The notes beneath the pieces were generated by a model, which saw nothing but the letters and a program-made list of their open reading frames with translations, searched no databases and was not told where the DNA came from. Shown in pieces: positions 49,741 to 61,105 of a stretch of DNA of 64,000 nt (its first letter is position 1; each line of letters opens with the position of its first letter). The stretch lies in NCBI GenBank assembly GCA_034096865.1, contig JAWQFJ010000635.1, positions 60,001 through 124,000 on the forward strand, given 5' to 3'. Source of the DNA: Theodoxus fluviatilis (lineage: Eukaryota; Mollusca; Gastropoda; Cycloneritida; Neritidae). Both the position numbers and the translations under genes were made by a program.

Positions 49741-52700
49741 TCATTTGTTCAGCAAGGTTTCTGGGAGCAGCGCCATGTGAGTTCGATATCGAACAGCGAA
49801 TGTTTCCACAACCGCTCCAACGTCCACAGGAAAGCTGTCTTTGTGGATCTGCATGAGGGCTAATCCATTGAAGCGCTCTGCCCCCATTGTTGACCGAAGG
49901 TAAGTTTTCAGGATCCGAAGTCGGCTCATTGAACGTTCACACTCTGCTGTAGTGATTGGCAGAGTGCACATGAGGATCAGCATCTGATGCAAGTTCGGGT
50001 AAAATTCCTTGTCGCACACTTTTAGGGCTTCTGTGAGTGAAGTGGGAATCACAGGTTTTTGCTTCGTAGTTGGGTCAACCCCTGTGTTCGCTCTGTTCCA
50101 CTTATCGACCCATCTCACAAATTCTGTGTCAACATTTGCAGAATTCTTCAAGTCCTGCTCCCAAAGGGCGGCCAGGCACTTGACACCATCCGGGACAGCA
50201 TGACATCCATTTGGAAACTGCTTGATGATATTGGTGGGCACAAGCAGCAGGCCATCTTTGGCAAGGTCAGAATGCTTGAATCTCTCCTCCAGTTGGTTTC
50301 TCATGTTGTCAAGGAAAGGAACAGCAACTGACGCACGGTAGTATTTCTCAGAGGTTTCAGCAGGGTGATTTTCTCGAAGCAACTGCCTCGGCGCAATCCT
50401 TGGGCGTCGAAGATCTTCTTCAACTAAGTTGCGAGACATTTGGTTGGCCTCAACAAACCATTCTGAGAACACATTGTCAATGTCTGTCCTGAGCCTATTG
50501 ACAGTGTTCGTGAGATCTGCAAGTTCAGCATAGGCCTTCACAATGTCCTGTGCTCTTTTCTGCAGGCTGGTGGTCAGAGGTTCGATGTACCGGAGGCAAT
50601 TTCTTGTGACGACAAAAGCCACCAGGAAATCTGCACTTGACATGGTGTGCAGAAACCCTGTAGCTTTTGCAATAGTCTCGCAGTCCCACTCTTCTGTCAC
50701 TCTGCCAGCTACCATCTGACCCAAACAGTCGTACAGGACCATGTACATGTCCGAGAAAGTTTCAAACGCATGGTGCCTTTCCACCCAGCGTGTCTTGCAC
50801 AGGTCCACCATCTTCTTCTTCCGCGTGTCAGGAAAGGCACGTTCAATGACCTCCTCCAGCTTTCTTTGCCGCTTTGGGGCACGGTTGAAGAAGAGAGCCA
50901 GGTATGTCATGGTATTCAGCATCTTTTTGACAGTGTCATTTTCGCAGGATTTCACGATACAAAGGCTTAAGCAATGGGCTGCACAATGGAAGTACATGGC
51001 CTTCTCATTCAAGGCCAAGATCCTGGCTTGCACGCCTTTGAACTTGCCTGCCATATTTGAGGCACCATCATACCCTTGGCCCCGATTGTCCATCATATCA
51101 AGGCCCCACCTTTGTAGGCACTGCAGAAGTTGGTCTGCAATGGCCTCTCCTTTGATTGAGTCACAGGGCAGAAACTCGACAAAGTCTTCATGGATTTCTC
51201 CATCTTCGTCAACATACCGGAGAACCACCGCCAGCTGCTCCCAGTTGCCAGGGCCTGTTGCTTCATCGGCAAGCAGGGAGAAATGTTTAGCTGTTTTCAC
51301 TTTGGACAGGATCCTGTCCCTGATTTGCTCCCCTATTATGTTGATGAGATTGTTCTGAGTTCTTTTTGATACGTATGTGGCATTCTGTTTGCATGTGGCA
51401 AGATGTTTTTCTAGCACAGTATCGCCTGAATCAACTCGAAACTTCAACAGTTTGTTGAATTTGCTGCTGTTGTTTTCTGCTAGAACACCATCATCGTTGT
51501 TTTCTCTCAGAGCCAAACCGTTTCTACCACAGAAGACAACAGTTTTGACGACCGATGCCAAGATTTGCCTGTTGGTTTCTATCTGTGCAGCTGCTTTGGC
51601 GTCCAGTTGATTCTTCATGTCAGTCTGCTTTTGCGTCATAGTGGACGTGAAATTTTCCGCCTTTTCAAAAGCAGTGGCATGGTATCCCTTCGTCTCATGA
51701 TCTTTCAGATGATCTGCTGCCTTGTTCCAATTCTTGTAGGCAGATGTAACCAGTTTACCAAGACCATCACCTTTGGCAAAAAGGGCGCAGCACTTGCAGA
51801 AACAACCGTCAACAGATGGTGAGTACACAAGCCAACTGTAACGATCAAGCCACTGGGTCTGGAACTTGCGGTTCTTGTTGTTCATGACTGTCACAGGAAA
51901 GCTGAAGCCAGAGGGTGGTTTGAAATGTTCCTTCATCAAGAATAATTTGTCCTCCTCACTCAGTGACTGGCCCATGTACGTCCCAATATCAGAAGAACGA
52001 GACAGAAGCGGACTGGAGCTGGGTGAGACTTCCTCTGAAAAACCAAAATAAACAAAATAAATTCACACACAAATTTCATATTGCTGTTAAATTTTATATA
52101 ATTTACACTTTCAAAAGCCACATGTCATCTGATGCAATATTGCATAAAAGTTCCTGATATTTTTATATTCTAATTTCATATCTGCTAATCATGCCCAACA
52201 AATTCCCTGAAGAAGGTCTGTGAAGTGTCAAAAGCTTGTGACCGATACTATGGCATTTGTCTTTTAATTTTGTTGTGGGTTTTTTTCCAAATCTATATTA
52301 TATGCATTCAATAATAAATTTGTACCTTGCTAGGGTCTAGCATTCTCTATAAGGGTTCAAACTGACATTAAAAAAAATGAATGGTGGATTTCATGCTAAA
52401 CGGCCATATGCCTGAGCCACATCCATCGTCATGTCTGCCTTGGCCAGAATGTAGGCGAATATTCCGTTATGAAATAAAAAGGCTTACCAGAAAATGAGTT
52501 AGCTCTGTCTGAATCTGACACCGTATCTTGAAAATGCTGCTGGGTGTTGTCATCTTTATCCACCTTCTTTTTCTTCAAATTGACGGTACTTGAAGTTGAA
52601 CAACTTGTTGACAGTAAGCTGTCTTGGTCAGGGTCTAGATATGAACAGAAAAATGGCAATTTTAAACCATGAAAAGCTCTGGAAATTAAAACAAAATCTC

Positions 52701-54279
52701 AATACACAAAGAATGTCAAAAGAAATGTGTAGATTCTCTGTAAGGCCAAAAAAAATTAATAGGTGTGGTTAGGGTAACATAGCCCCCAAAAATAGGGTAG
52801 GTAGGTAGGCTATAACGTTTTCTTTTTTTAAACTTTTTTTTCCTCATGGACTATGGAGGTAAGTTGTACTTCCCTTTGCATGCCGCGTCGCCTGCACGGG
52901 TTGTTTCCTGAGACTGAACGATCGATCTCTCCCTCAACCCACAACTTTGATTTAATATTTTAAAAAAATTTCAACATTTTCAATAAAAAGATGTAGGGTC
53001 GGCGCCCCAGAATAGGGTAGGTCGGGTTACCCTAACCACACCTATTTTTTTTTTGGCCTAATAAACTTGATCGTGTAACATAAATGTATCCATGTGTAAT
53101 ATTTATAACTCAGTCAGAGACCTTCATAATCACAAAAATATAGATTATTTGACAATTGTTGAATAACAGCATTTTAAAACGGATTCTAACTCATGCTTGC
53201 CATAACTGACTGGAAGAAGCATTGCACTATTTTGACCACAACTGCTGCAGTTAGACAATTACAATGTACACACAGACTCTTTAGTCTTTTCCATACTGAA
53301 TGTTATGCCATAATTTCAATAAAAAGCCCCACACAATTAATTCAATGTCTTACCACATGATTCATCCTGACTCTCTGAACATTGTTGCTGATGCTCTGCA
53401 AGGTCCTCATCACTGTCAGCTTTCCTTTTCTCAGAAGTTGAAGTTGATCCTGGATCAGACACAGAAATTATTAAACATTTTTTGTTATCAAATAAAATAG
53501 AGTGCATTAGACAGAAGAAAACGTCACAGAGCAGTGCCTGTTAGCCACAAGTATACAGTTATCTAAACATCCAAAGCCATTCTTGTCTGGGGACGCTTCG
53601 GCGTAGAAAATAATAATACATGTAACAAAATAACTTTTGTCACGAGATGAATGTAGTGACAGTAAATGTTACTGTCTTTTGTTGACAATAATTCCTATTA
53701 ATTCACGGCATTAATTACGACAACAACAAAAGTGTTGTTTTTTTTAAACTAGGGGGGGGGGGGGGTTGGAAGTCAAAATAAACAAATCTAAAAAACCAAA
53801 ATTATGAAAGGAGTCCAAATAAGAATCAATAAATGAAATACTATACAGTTAGACATGTGCTAATGTTTTCAGTTGCCTTTCAAAACAGCTCCCCCCCCCC
53901 CCCCCCTCGCCCCCCCCCACCCCCCCCCAATCAAGTGGAACTGCTTTGCAAGCTGATAAAAGTTTGAAATCTTTTAATTATCATTACTTTTTCTCGCTCT
54001 ACGTAAACTCTCTTTCTGTTGTAAGTCAAATTTGACTTCGACAACACCATGAACACCTTCCCCCCACTCGCCGACTCGAAACCCGAACCTAGCTTGGAAG
54101 TTGGTCCTCCATTTCCCGCCACATGCTGATTACTTCCATTGTTTTGAGATGCGCGCGACTGAAAAAGAAACTGGAATCTTACCTTCAACATCAGATGCTG
54201 ACGGCTGTGGAGCAAAAAAACTGCTCAGCTTCTTTGTGCCTGCGGCATCGGCAGATTTAAGGGGTTTCTTTCTCGGCAT
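49741..54279 (-). CDS. hAT transposase, four exons, apparently intact (877 aa)
   Basis: Exons 54183-54279, 53354-53449, 52488-52634 and 49741-52034. All introns GT-AG and all in phase 1. Exons 1-3 encode a low-complexity N-terminus with KKLSSFF near the start and KKKKVDKDD. Exon 4 encodes a TTF-type zinc finger (WLDRYSWLVYSPSVDGCFCKCC), the hAT catalytic core (LADEATGPGNWEQL first Asp; GQGYDGASNMAGKFKG second Asp; CAAHCLSLCIV CxxH), an alpha-helical insertion, and the C-terminal dimerisation block with the last acid (TTAECERSMSRLRILKTYLR). Related to the ZMYM/P52rIPK-like hATs. No stop or frameshift seen. Cut-and-paste transposition in the nucleus is the family role. Confidence 0.93.
52204..52240 (+). 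other. degenerate hammerhead-like/Penelope tail motif
   Basis: CCTGAAGAAGG ... GTCAAAAGCTTG resembles the Penelope hammerhead layout, but GAAA reads CAAAA and stem I is lost. Lies in hAT intron 3. Confidence 0.35.
52744..53058. mobile_element. 315-bp MITE with TAA target duplication (PIF/Harbinger-like)
   Basis: GGCCAAAAAAAA...ATAGGTGTGGTTAGGGTAAC at the left and its inverse at the right (TIR ~38 bp). TAA on both sides (52741-52743, 53059-53061). Three-base TWA duplications and GGCC ends suit PIF/Harbinger. Sits in hAT intron 2. Confidence 0.85.
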
Positions 54280-54824
54280 TATACTTCAACTTGAAAGAAC
54301 TTTGGAGAATTGAAACACAAATCAACCACAGCTGAGTGTGGAAATTGAATGCGGCGACTCGAGAACCGGAAGTTGTTTTGCGTAGTATGGGCAGACTAGT
54401 CGAACACGTAAGGGCTATTTTTAGTTCAGTGTTGGTTTAGCGCATTGGGATTTATTTCAGGCTGCCTGGCTGACAAGAGTACAGTGCTGTACTTGGGGGG
54501 GGGGGGGGGGGGGAGGGGGGGGGGCGGCCTGGCAGTGTGTGTTGGGGGGAGGGGGGGGGTACCTTTTTTCTCATCGGATTTCACCATGAATCAGAATATA
54601 ATTTGTTAGAGACACACACAAAAAATATTATTTAAAAAACTTAAAAAAAACTCAAACCAAGGTACATGCTTTTTCTAGGGGGGGGGGGGTGTGTGTTCCG
54701 GAACCCCTGGAACCCCCCCCCCCCCCCCCCCCCTGGGTCCGGCCATGCACCCAAATGGAATGGGGGACTGTCTAAGCACGCACTGTTGCCTCTATTTATC
54801 TGGACAGACAGGAGCAGAAACAAA

Positions 54825-55442
54825 GCCGGGTGTCGCAGGATATTTCGGAACCGGACGAATGGGAACCATTCCGATTTATCCTGGCCCTGGTGGCAGGATT
54901 TTTGGGAACCATTCCGATTAATCCTGACTATAGTGGCAGGATATTTAGGAACCATCAGGATATTTCGGAACCGTCTAGAAGGTCATTAGCCGACATACAT
55001 TTGTGACTTTACGACTTTTTCTAAACATATTTTGATGAGTTTCTCACACTTTGATGAGGTAGTGCAATAAATCTCTTCTCACCTACCTGTTTATCTCTTT
55101 GTTTATGATGCATTCACGCACAGAAGGCCCACATGGCTTCACTAATATTCTGTCTGCATCATTCCGTATCAAAATTCACTGAGTTACAACTCACTGTACT
55201 CCAGCGCGTGAGTTTTGAATTACAAATAAAAAGTGAACAAAGTGTAAACTCTGAGTTGAAACCTTCTAGAAACTCAGAAAATCATACGAAAGCATCTAGA
55301 AGGTGGTTCCGAAATATCCTGGTGGTTCCGAAATATCCTGCCGCCAGGTGCGGGATAAATGGGAATGGTTCCGAAATATCCTAGGATTTTTGGGAACCGG
55401 TTCCGATTTATCCTGGTTCCGAAATATTCTACGACACCGGCA
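54825..55442. mobile_element. GGATATTTCGGAACC element, copy 2, with both TIRs
   Basis: Left gccgggtgtcgcaggatatt and right (inverted) gccggtgtcgtagaatattt. Each side has several GGATATTTCGGAACC / ATTCCGATTTATCCTGG words in alternating orientation. 618 bp, non-coding. Shares its interior (ctcacctacctgtttat, cacgcacagaaggcccacat) with copy 1. Confidence 0.85.
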
Positions 55443-55710
55443 ACAGCGATGGCGATCCACACACAGGTGACGAAAATGAGACTGAGTGAGGAGTGGACAC
55501 GAACTGTCTTTAATCGCGTTTAGCGATTTAACGTTCCCCGTCCGATGTAATTGCAGTGCATTGTTTTTCGATCGCGTTTCGAGTTAATCACCCTCACGCA
55601 TAAAGACTTGTGACAAGTCTTGACTTTATTTTGATTCGATTTTGTGGTGATATGTTCTGTATGTAATGGGCCGGTGGCCTACACAATTAAATATTTTGTT
55701 CGTTTGTTCG
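55443..55710. other. short spacer, nothing recognised
   Basis: No ORF or repeat of note. Confidence 0.4.
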
Positions 55711-55728
55711 TTGCTCTCTCTCTCTCTC

Positions 55729-55790
<62 letters not shown>
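55711..55790. repeat. (CT)n microsatellite
   Basis: CT run with one GTT interruption. Confidence 0.97.
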
Positions 55791-55792
<2 letters not shown>

Positions 55793-57791
55793 GGCTGCCG
55801 TAAATCAAGCAAACGATTCTCGTTTTACGCCGTGATCGTAGAGCGCAGCCAGCAGCTTTAAGGCCATCTGTATGACTGTGCATGTGCAACCAAGTAGATA
55901 TTAAAGTAGCCATGAAGACGAGATTTACCGTGGTCATAAACGTAACCGCTGCCTATTTTCAAAGGCATGTATACGATTTCTTATTCTTTGTACTCGAAAT
56001 AATGGACTTGTTGTTTTGAAGACGAACGGTACGCATCCGTTAGTCTCGTGAGAGTATGGTTGTCCAGGAGTGTCACTCCTCCCTTGAGTAGTGCCCTGAG
56101 TGACTGACCAGTCCCATCCTGGGCCCATATGTATGAGGGAGAAGAAAGATTCCTCATGAGCAAGATTTACTACTAAAGGAAATGCTACAGAAGCTACGTC
56201 AGGCGTTACTTGCTCTGCTTGGGCGATATTTTGTGTTGTAGTTGTGACTGTAGAGGTATGTGGTAACTAGCGAAGCGGGTAATAGAGGAATCCGGGGAAT
56301 CCCGCCTTTGCGCGCATGTACAAGCATCTTTGGCTGCCTTCTGCTTGTTGACAGATAACGCCTCTGATCGCATGCAAGTCCTTGTGAAACTCATCTGCAA
56401 TTTCCTATATTTCGTGGCGATTTCATCATCGAACGTAACAAGCAAATTTGTTCATCCTCTTAATATTCTGTCTCATATTCTTCGTTGCTGTTGCCAATGG
56501 AACAAGAACGCTGCCATCTTTCGTGTTCATTTATTATTTAGTTCTCTCTCTAGGCTCAGCTCGCTCTTTTTCCATCAAATTTGTGAGATCCTTCCATACG
56601 TCGACACACATTTCCTTATTTACAAAAATAAATCACTTTAATCTGAACATTTTAATAACAAAAATGGAAATCAAATGTATCAGATATTAGTAGCTTTGTG
56701 CGCAATGTCGACAGATGCTTCCGTGTGAAGGTTCTTTGACCCACATTTTCAATTTTTTAACGCAGGAACTTACATGACCTATTGATGCATTCAACACACG
56801 GCATTGAGAAATAAATGCTGTTTATTGCTTAGATTTTTTGTTTTGTTTTTAGTATCCCAATATGCAGAGTTTCCTGTTCAAAGCGAAGCAAACAATGACA
56901 GCTAAACTCGCTCTAACCGTGGCTGTACTTGTGCGTCCCGGCTGAAGTAGAATTTGAGTTTCGACTCATGCATCCCTAAGTAATGATTTTACTCGAAAAG
57001 TTTACAATTACATAGTAAGATGTTACTTCCTTCTCATGCATACGGGCCATTAACTGGCAGTCATTTTCGCGTTTCATGCAGACGAAAGTGGATATGAAAA
57101 GGAAATCCCCTCTACTGCCTCGTTTCCTTCTGTTCCATCCTTCTTCCGCCCCAGGTTTCTCCTCGTCTCGTCTCTCCTGCTGCCATCTCTGACAGCAGCT
57201 CTCCAGCAGTACCGGCTGTCTGCGAGGTGTTCTGAGCTGTCGGCCTCGATGCCTGTGAGAATGAGATCGCTTTTTAATGGTCATAGATCTTCGTCAGTAT
57301 CAGAGCACGATATGATTTCTCCTAAGTAAAACTTTTTCGTTGCCCTTGACTAAATTCAGCAGTGCTCGTGTGCAACATCCTGCGATATGCCGTGTGAAGC
57401 ATCTTAATAAATCATGCTTTCGATTGGAAAAAGTACGGTATCTGCTAGACTTGTCGTTTAACTTAATATGCATGCACTTTCACCTGCGAACTACTCATTT
57501 TTTGTCTTTAAAAAAATACCTATACGGAAATAAGTTTTATCGTGACATTTTGCAGATGTTATATTAATAAATCTACACTGCCACCCGATGGGTCTCTCTG
57601 TCATGGGTTGGCCTCTCTCAAACGTTCAGAGGACGTGTTAAGCTCTCGAGAAGTTGACGTGATTTAGTGACTGAAAACGCATGGTCAGTCAGACATAGCT
57701 CCCAGTGAGGTATCCAGTTCAGGTGGAGAGAGTCGCACCTAGCACTTGAAGGGAGCAAGACTTGCACTTCACCGTGTCCCACGTGTCAATG
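55791..57791. other. 2-kb region without recognised genes
   Basis: Only short frames. A reversed monomer of the 199-bp satellite (gacctattgatgcattcaac) is at ~56757-56820. Otherwise apparently unique sequence. Confidence 0.45.
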
Positions 57792-57934
57792 AACAAAAAG
57801 AGGAGTGACCAAATAAGTCTGGCGGTACTTCGTAGTCAAGGCAAGCTTTCGGAACCAAGCTCCTTCTTCGGGCCTAGTCAGACCTAGACTACGAAGTACC
57901 GCCAGACTTCATTGGTCACACTCCTCTTGTTGTT
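57792..57934 (-). mobile_element. palindromic Penelope-like tail with hammerhead-like loop
   Basis: Arms 57792-57837 and 57887-57934 (46-48 bp, few mismatches). The 49-base loop, read on the minus strand, holds AGGC-CCGAAGA-GGAGC...GGTTCC-GAAA-GCTT-GCCT at 57839-57875. This is the Penelope minimal hammerhead with U4 of the core changed to C. Looks like an insertion consisting only of a tail and its inverted copy. Confidence 0.72.
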
Positions 57935-58079
57935 AAAGAATTATAGTCTGACACTGGCCCTTCACCTCTTTGTTTGACCACGAGTGCAACGGTCTCGTGT
58001 CTGGCTGTGTTGAATTCCGTGCGCAATGTGGGCGCCATAGTGACAAAAGCGTTTTCTTGACGAGGGACAACTCGCGCAT

Positions 58080-58293
58080 GAACGGACGTACGGACGGACG
58101 GACGGACGGACGGACGGACGGACGGACGGAGTTTTACGACCTATCAGCCTCTGTAGGCTATGTAAGGCCATTAAGCACGAGAATCACTAGAATACATGCG
58201 CAAGTCAAGTCACGATGTCCCTATTTATTCACCTCTTACGAATCGCGTAGGGAGACGCGGTAGGTCTATTCTGGCCCCCAACCCACAGGGGGA
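58080..58293 (-). mobile_element. SINE-like copy H, (CGGA)n/(TCCG)n tail
   Basis: Minus-strand full-length copy: tail (58085-58127), gttttacgacctatcagcct, gtaggctatgtaaggcc, cgaatcgcgtagggagacgc, and cccccaacccacaggggg at the head. Confidence 0.85.
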
Positions 58294-58541
58294 ACGTGTG
58301 CATGGATGGCTCTGTATCCCAAAACCCCCGGGTCGATTCTTGCAGCACCATTTCATTCGTATTTTTGCACATGCAAGTAGGCCTACTTGGGCACTGAGCG
58401 GTGTGTCGACATGAAGCAACATTTGCGACGCAGTTCTCACACACGCGTGACGAGAACGCATCAAAGGATGTTATGTGTGCATGCTGATAAAGAACCGAAG
58501 CGTAAGATTTAATTAACTGCGCTGAAATGAGAATCAATTAC
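58294..58541. other. spacer between SINE copy H and the possible exon
   Basis: Nothing recognised. Confidence 0.35.
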
Positions 58542-58719
58542 CTGTTGAATTAAAAACAAAATCAATGAGAAGTGGTCTACGCCTTGGGAATAGTGCATAG
58601 TCAGTACCATAATCCTTGTAGCGCAATCGTTGGTGGCCAGCCGGTCGAAATATTGCGGCGAGGCAGTCATTACGTCTTGTTTTGAAAGCTACTTCACTAC
58701 GCTTGTATTCGTTAGCCAA
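58542..58719 (-). CDS. possible coding exon of unknown gene
   Basis: Minus-strand frame from Met 58719 (MANEYKRSEVAFKTRRNDC ... PLLIDFVFNSTG), 59 codons plus one base, ending at a strong donor (aacag|GTAATT). Basic composition, no domain known to me. Could be the first exon of a gene whose other exons lie in SINE-rich sequence, or chance. Confidence 0.3.
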
Positions 58720-59126
58720 AACCGTAAGTGTCGTTCAACTAAGTAACGTTCCTAAAATGCGTCGATACACATCAATGGCCTTAAATATCAAAGAGAGAAT
58801 ACTTCGGCCTACAACCAAGCCTACTTATAGACACCTTCTCGCTGCCTGCGAGGTGGCTGAAAGATCGCCTGCTAGTGACAGTCCATCGACATTGCGTCAG
58901 AGCAGGTCTTACTTGCTTCGTTGTCTGCATTTCGTTCGTGTCTTTGTGCCACCAAACCTCAACCTCGGACAAGGTCGGTTGTTTTGCGTTTTCCAGTCGC
59001 CATCCTGTCTTCTTTCCGCCTACTCGCGGAACTCAGCTGGACTGAGGAACAGCCTCTGTCAGGTATGAATGTAGCATCGCGTTTAGTAGCTACATTAGCT
59101 GCGATTCCCATGACAAGTCTCTCCCT
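58720..59126. other. spacer with a 128-codon frame of no known motif
   Basis: The plus-strand frame 58682-59068 has no recognisable domain. Left unannotated as a gene. Confidence 0.35.
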
Positions 59127-59428
59127 GTAGGCTGGGGATGAGAACAGACCCACCGCGTCTCCCTACGTGGTTCACCGGAGGCGAATGACTGGGGAAATCG
59201 ACACTAGACGCGCTCTTATTCTAACCAGTTTGGGTGATTTTCGTGATTGGTGGCGGCCTTAAATATTATAGCCTGCAAAGATTGAGAGGATGTATAACTC
59301 CAGCCAGCCAGCCAGCCAGCCAGCCATCCATCCATCCATCCATCCATCCATCCATCCATCCATCCATCCATCCATCCATCCATCCATCCATCCATCCATC
59401 AATCCATCCATCCATCCATCCACCCATC
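59127..59428 (+). mobile_element. SINE-like copy I with (CAGC)n(CATC)n tail
   Basis: Head ctgtaggctggggatgag, body agacccaccgcgtctcccta, diverged 3' part, then AGCC repeats grading into ~24 ATCC units. Confidence 0.8.
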
Positions 59429-59497
59429 CACCCGACAACACACACAGTGACAGACGAATGAGACACGCAGTCAGGTACCAGCACTATGCGTTGTCCC

Positions 59498-59600
59498 TCT
59501 GTGGGTCGGGAGTACGGTCAAGTACATCCACCGCGTCTCACTACGCGATTCGCACAAGGCGAATGACTGGGGAGGCAGTCTTGACTCTGTGAGGAATCAC
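59498..59600 (+). mobile_element. SINE-like copy J, 3' truncated
   Basis: ctgtgggtcgggagtacgg, ccaccgcgtctcactacgcg, gcgaatgactgggg. Then homology stops. Confidence 0.75.
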
Positions 59601-59654
59601 TCTTTTCGTAGTGAATTGATGAGAACATCTTCGCACATTTTTTATTTGCTCATC

Positions 59655-59905
59655 TCCCTGTGGGTCAGGGGCAAAAATGGACCCACCGCGTCTTCCGACG
59701 CGACACGTGACAGGTGAATGACCACGCAAATTGCGGCTTGGTTTCCTCTAAACAGTTTAACCAAAGATTATATATAGTCTTTGGTTTAACTAAGTGTTTT
59801 CGTGATCGGTGGTTTTTCATAACCTTCAGAGCCTGATTGACCGTAAAACTTCATTCATTCGTTTGTTCGTTCGTTCGTTTGTTCATTCATTCATGCATAA
59901 TTCAT
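59655..59905 (+). mobile_element. SINE-like copy K, (CATT/CGTT)n tail
   Basis: Head ccctgtgggtcaggggc through agcctgattgaccgtaaaac and a CATT/TCGT-type tail. Contains an internal hairpin: aaccaaaga / tctttggtt around tatatatag (59758-59789). Confidence 0.75.
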
Positions 59906-59957
59906 TCGTTTGTTTGTTCATACATTCATTAACTTGCTGACATTTTCGTCGACACCA

Positions 59958-60020
59958 GTGACTTGATCTTACACAGCCTACAAGTGCTGATAGGCCGTAA
60001 AACCTCATCAATCAATCGCT
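59958..60020 (+). mobile_element. SINE-like copy L, 3' end only
   Basis: gatcttacacagcctacaa, gtgctgataggccgtaaaac, then CATCAATCAATC. Confidence 0.7.
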
Positions 60021-60465
60021 GCGCGCTGAATACGACAGATCTGTGTGTTACCTCAAGGCACCAAGACACCATGTCACGGAAGACGACATTGCAGCAGGAA
60101 GATATACATGTATGTAATGGAGGTCAATCAGAGACACTTCTTTCTTAGTAGAAAAGAGCACACTTTAGGCGTAAAGCGTTCGTACATTTGCCTTGTATAT
60201 GTAAGATCTGAGTAGTATCGACGATAAGGCTAAAACTCCTGTTTCACTAGCGTGGTCCTGATGAAAGGAGTTTTGTTTTACAAAGGAAAGCTATTTTAGA
60301 GCGAAATAAACAATTTAAACTCCTGGAAGTATTGCAGTAGTTGATGCATACTCGTAGTATACCGCTAAATGGTTTACAAGCAAAGTGCCGTGTACAATAA
60401 TGAGGAAGCTTGGATGAATTTAAGATTTTTTTCCACTACAAACCCACCGACTCCAATGCTTACGT
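60021..60465. other. spacer, nothing recognised
   Basis: No gene or repeat that I can support. Confidence 0.4.
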
Positions 60466-61105
60466 ATGTATGTATGTATAATGTATTTATATTGCGCGCA
60501 CTTCCAGCCCAAAGGCTGCTCAGTGGCGCGTGCACACTCCAAAAAAAAAATGTCACAAATTTTCCATAGTTCGAGGATGTCTCTAGTAGGGATCGACTAG
60601 GATCCCCTAGTCAGCAAGACGCGCTTGGCGGAAAAGGCACGTCTTGAGGCTTCCTCTGAAGTTCTTCTGCTTTGGCTCCAGACGCAACGCCTCTGGCAGT
60701 TGATTCCATAGGACTGGTGCAGCAGAGCGGAAAGCTCGATCCCCCGACGAAGACCTTGTCGGTGGCACCCTGAGGAGATGAAAAGCACCAGACCTCAGAT
60801 TTCTAGGGGGGCAGTGTCGGGAGAGCAGCTGCTGCAGGTACAATGGGGCGGTAGGAATGGTCTGGCAGCACTCGAAGGTTTTAGTGAGGATCTTGAAGGC
60901 TATACGCTGCCTAACAGGAAGCCAGTGAAGTTTGTGGAGCAGTGGTGTCAATCGACAGTCCTTCCTGCCTCCAAGGATAAGGCGCGCTGCTCTGTTCTGG
61001 ATGACCTGGAGTCGATCCAGGTGTTTTGATGGAATGCCGTACAATACAGCATTCCCGTAGTCAAGCCTATACAATACAGCATTCCCGTAGTCAACCTTCA
61101 TTACG
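60466..61105 (-). pseudogene. LINE RT C-terminal fragment with 3' UTR
   Basis: Minus-strand frame: LDYGNAVLYGIPSKHLDRLQ, NRAARLILGGRKDCRLTPLL, LHWLPVRQRIAFKILT, SSGDRAFRSAAPVLWNQLPE, FRGSLKTCLFRQA, stop at 60607. Same C-terminal fold as the fragment at 1-1018 but a different family. The 3' UTR ends in a TACA/GTAT repeat tail (60466-60482). A 30-bp direct duplication (ctacgggaatgctgtattgt) at the truncation point doubles DYGNAVLY. 5' truncated. Confidence 0.88.

Larger units (their letters stand above)
49356..54747 (-). mobile_element. hAT-superfamily DNA transposon, about 5.4 kb
   Basis: Left end CAGGGCCGGACC, right end (inverted) CATGGCCGGACC. CACCC flanks both sides (49351-49355, 54748-54752). 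The full 8-bp duplication expected of hAT is not clean, so ends are good to a few bases. Carries a four-exon transposase on the minus strand, subterminal hairpins on the left, and poly-C/poly-G runs near the right end. Confidence 0.88.

Noticed and set aside
52204..52240. Functional hammerhead ribozyme in hAT intron 3
   Set aside because: GAAA box altered and stem I absent; kept only as a degenerate look-alike.
52790..53040. Telomere-like TTAGGG words
   Set aside because: Only one unit per side and part of MITE TIRs, not an interstitial telomere array.
58682..59068. 128-codon plus-strand frame
   Set aside because: No motif, and it overlaps an equally plausible minus-strand exon; insufficient support.
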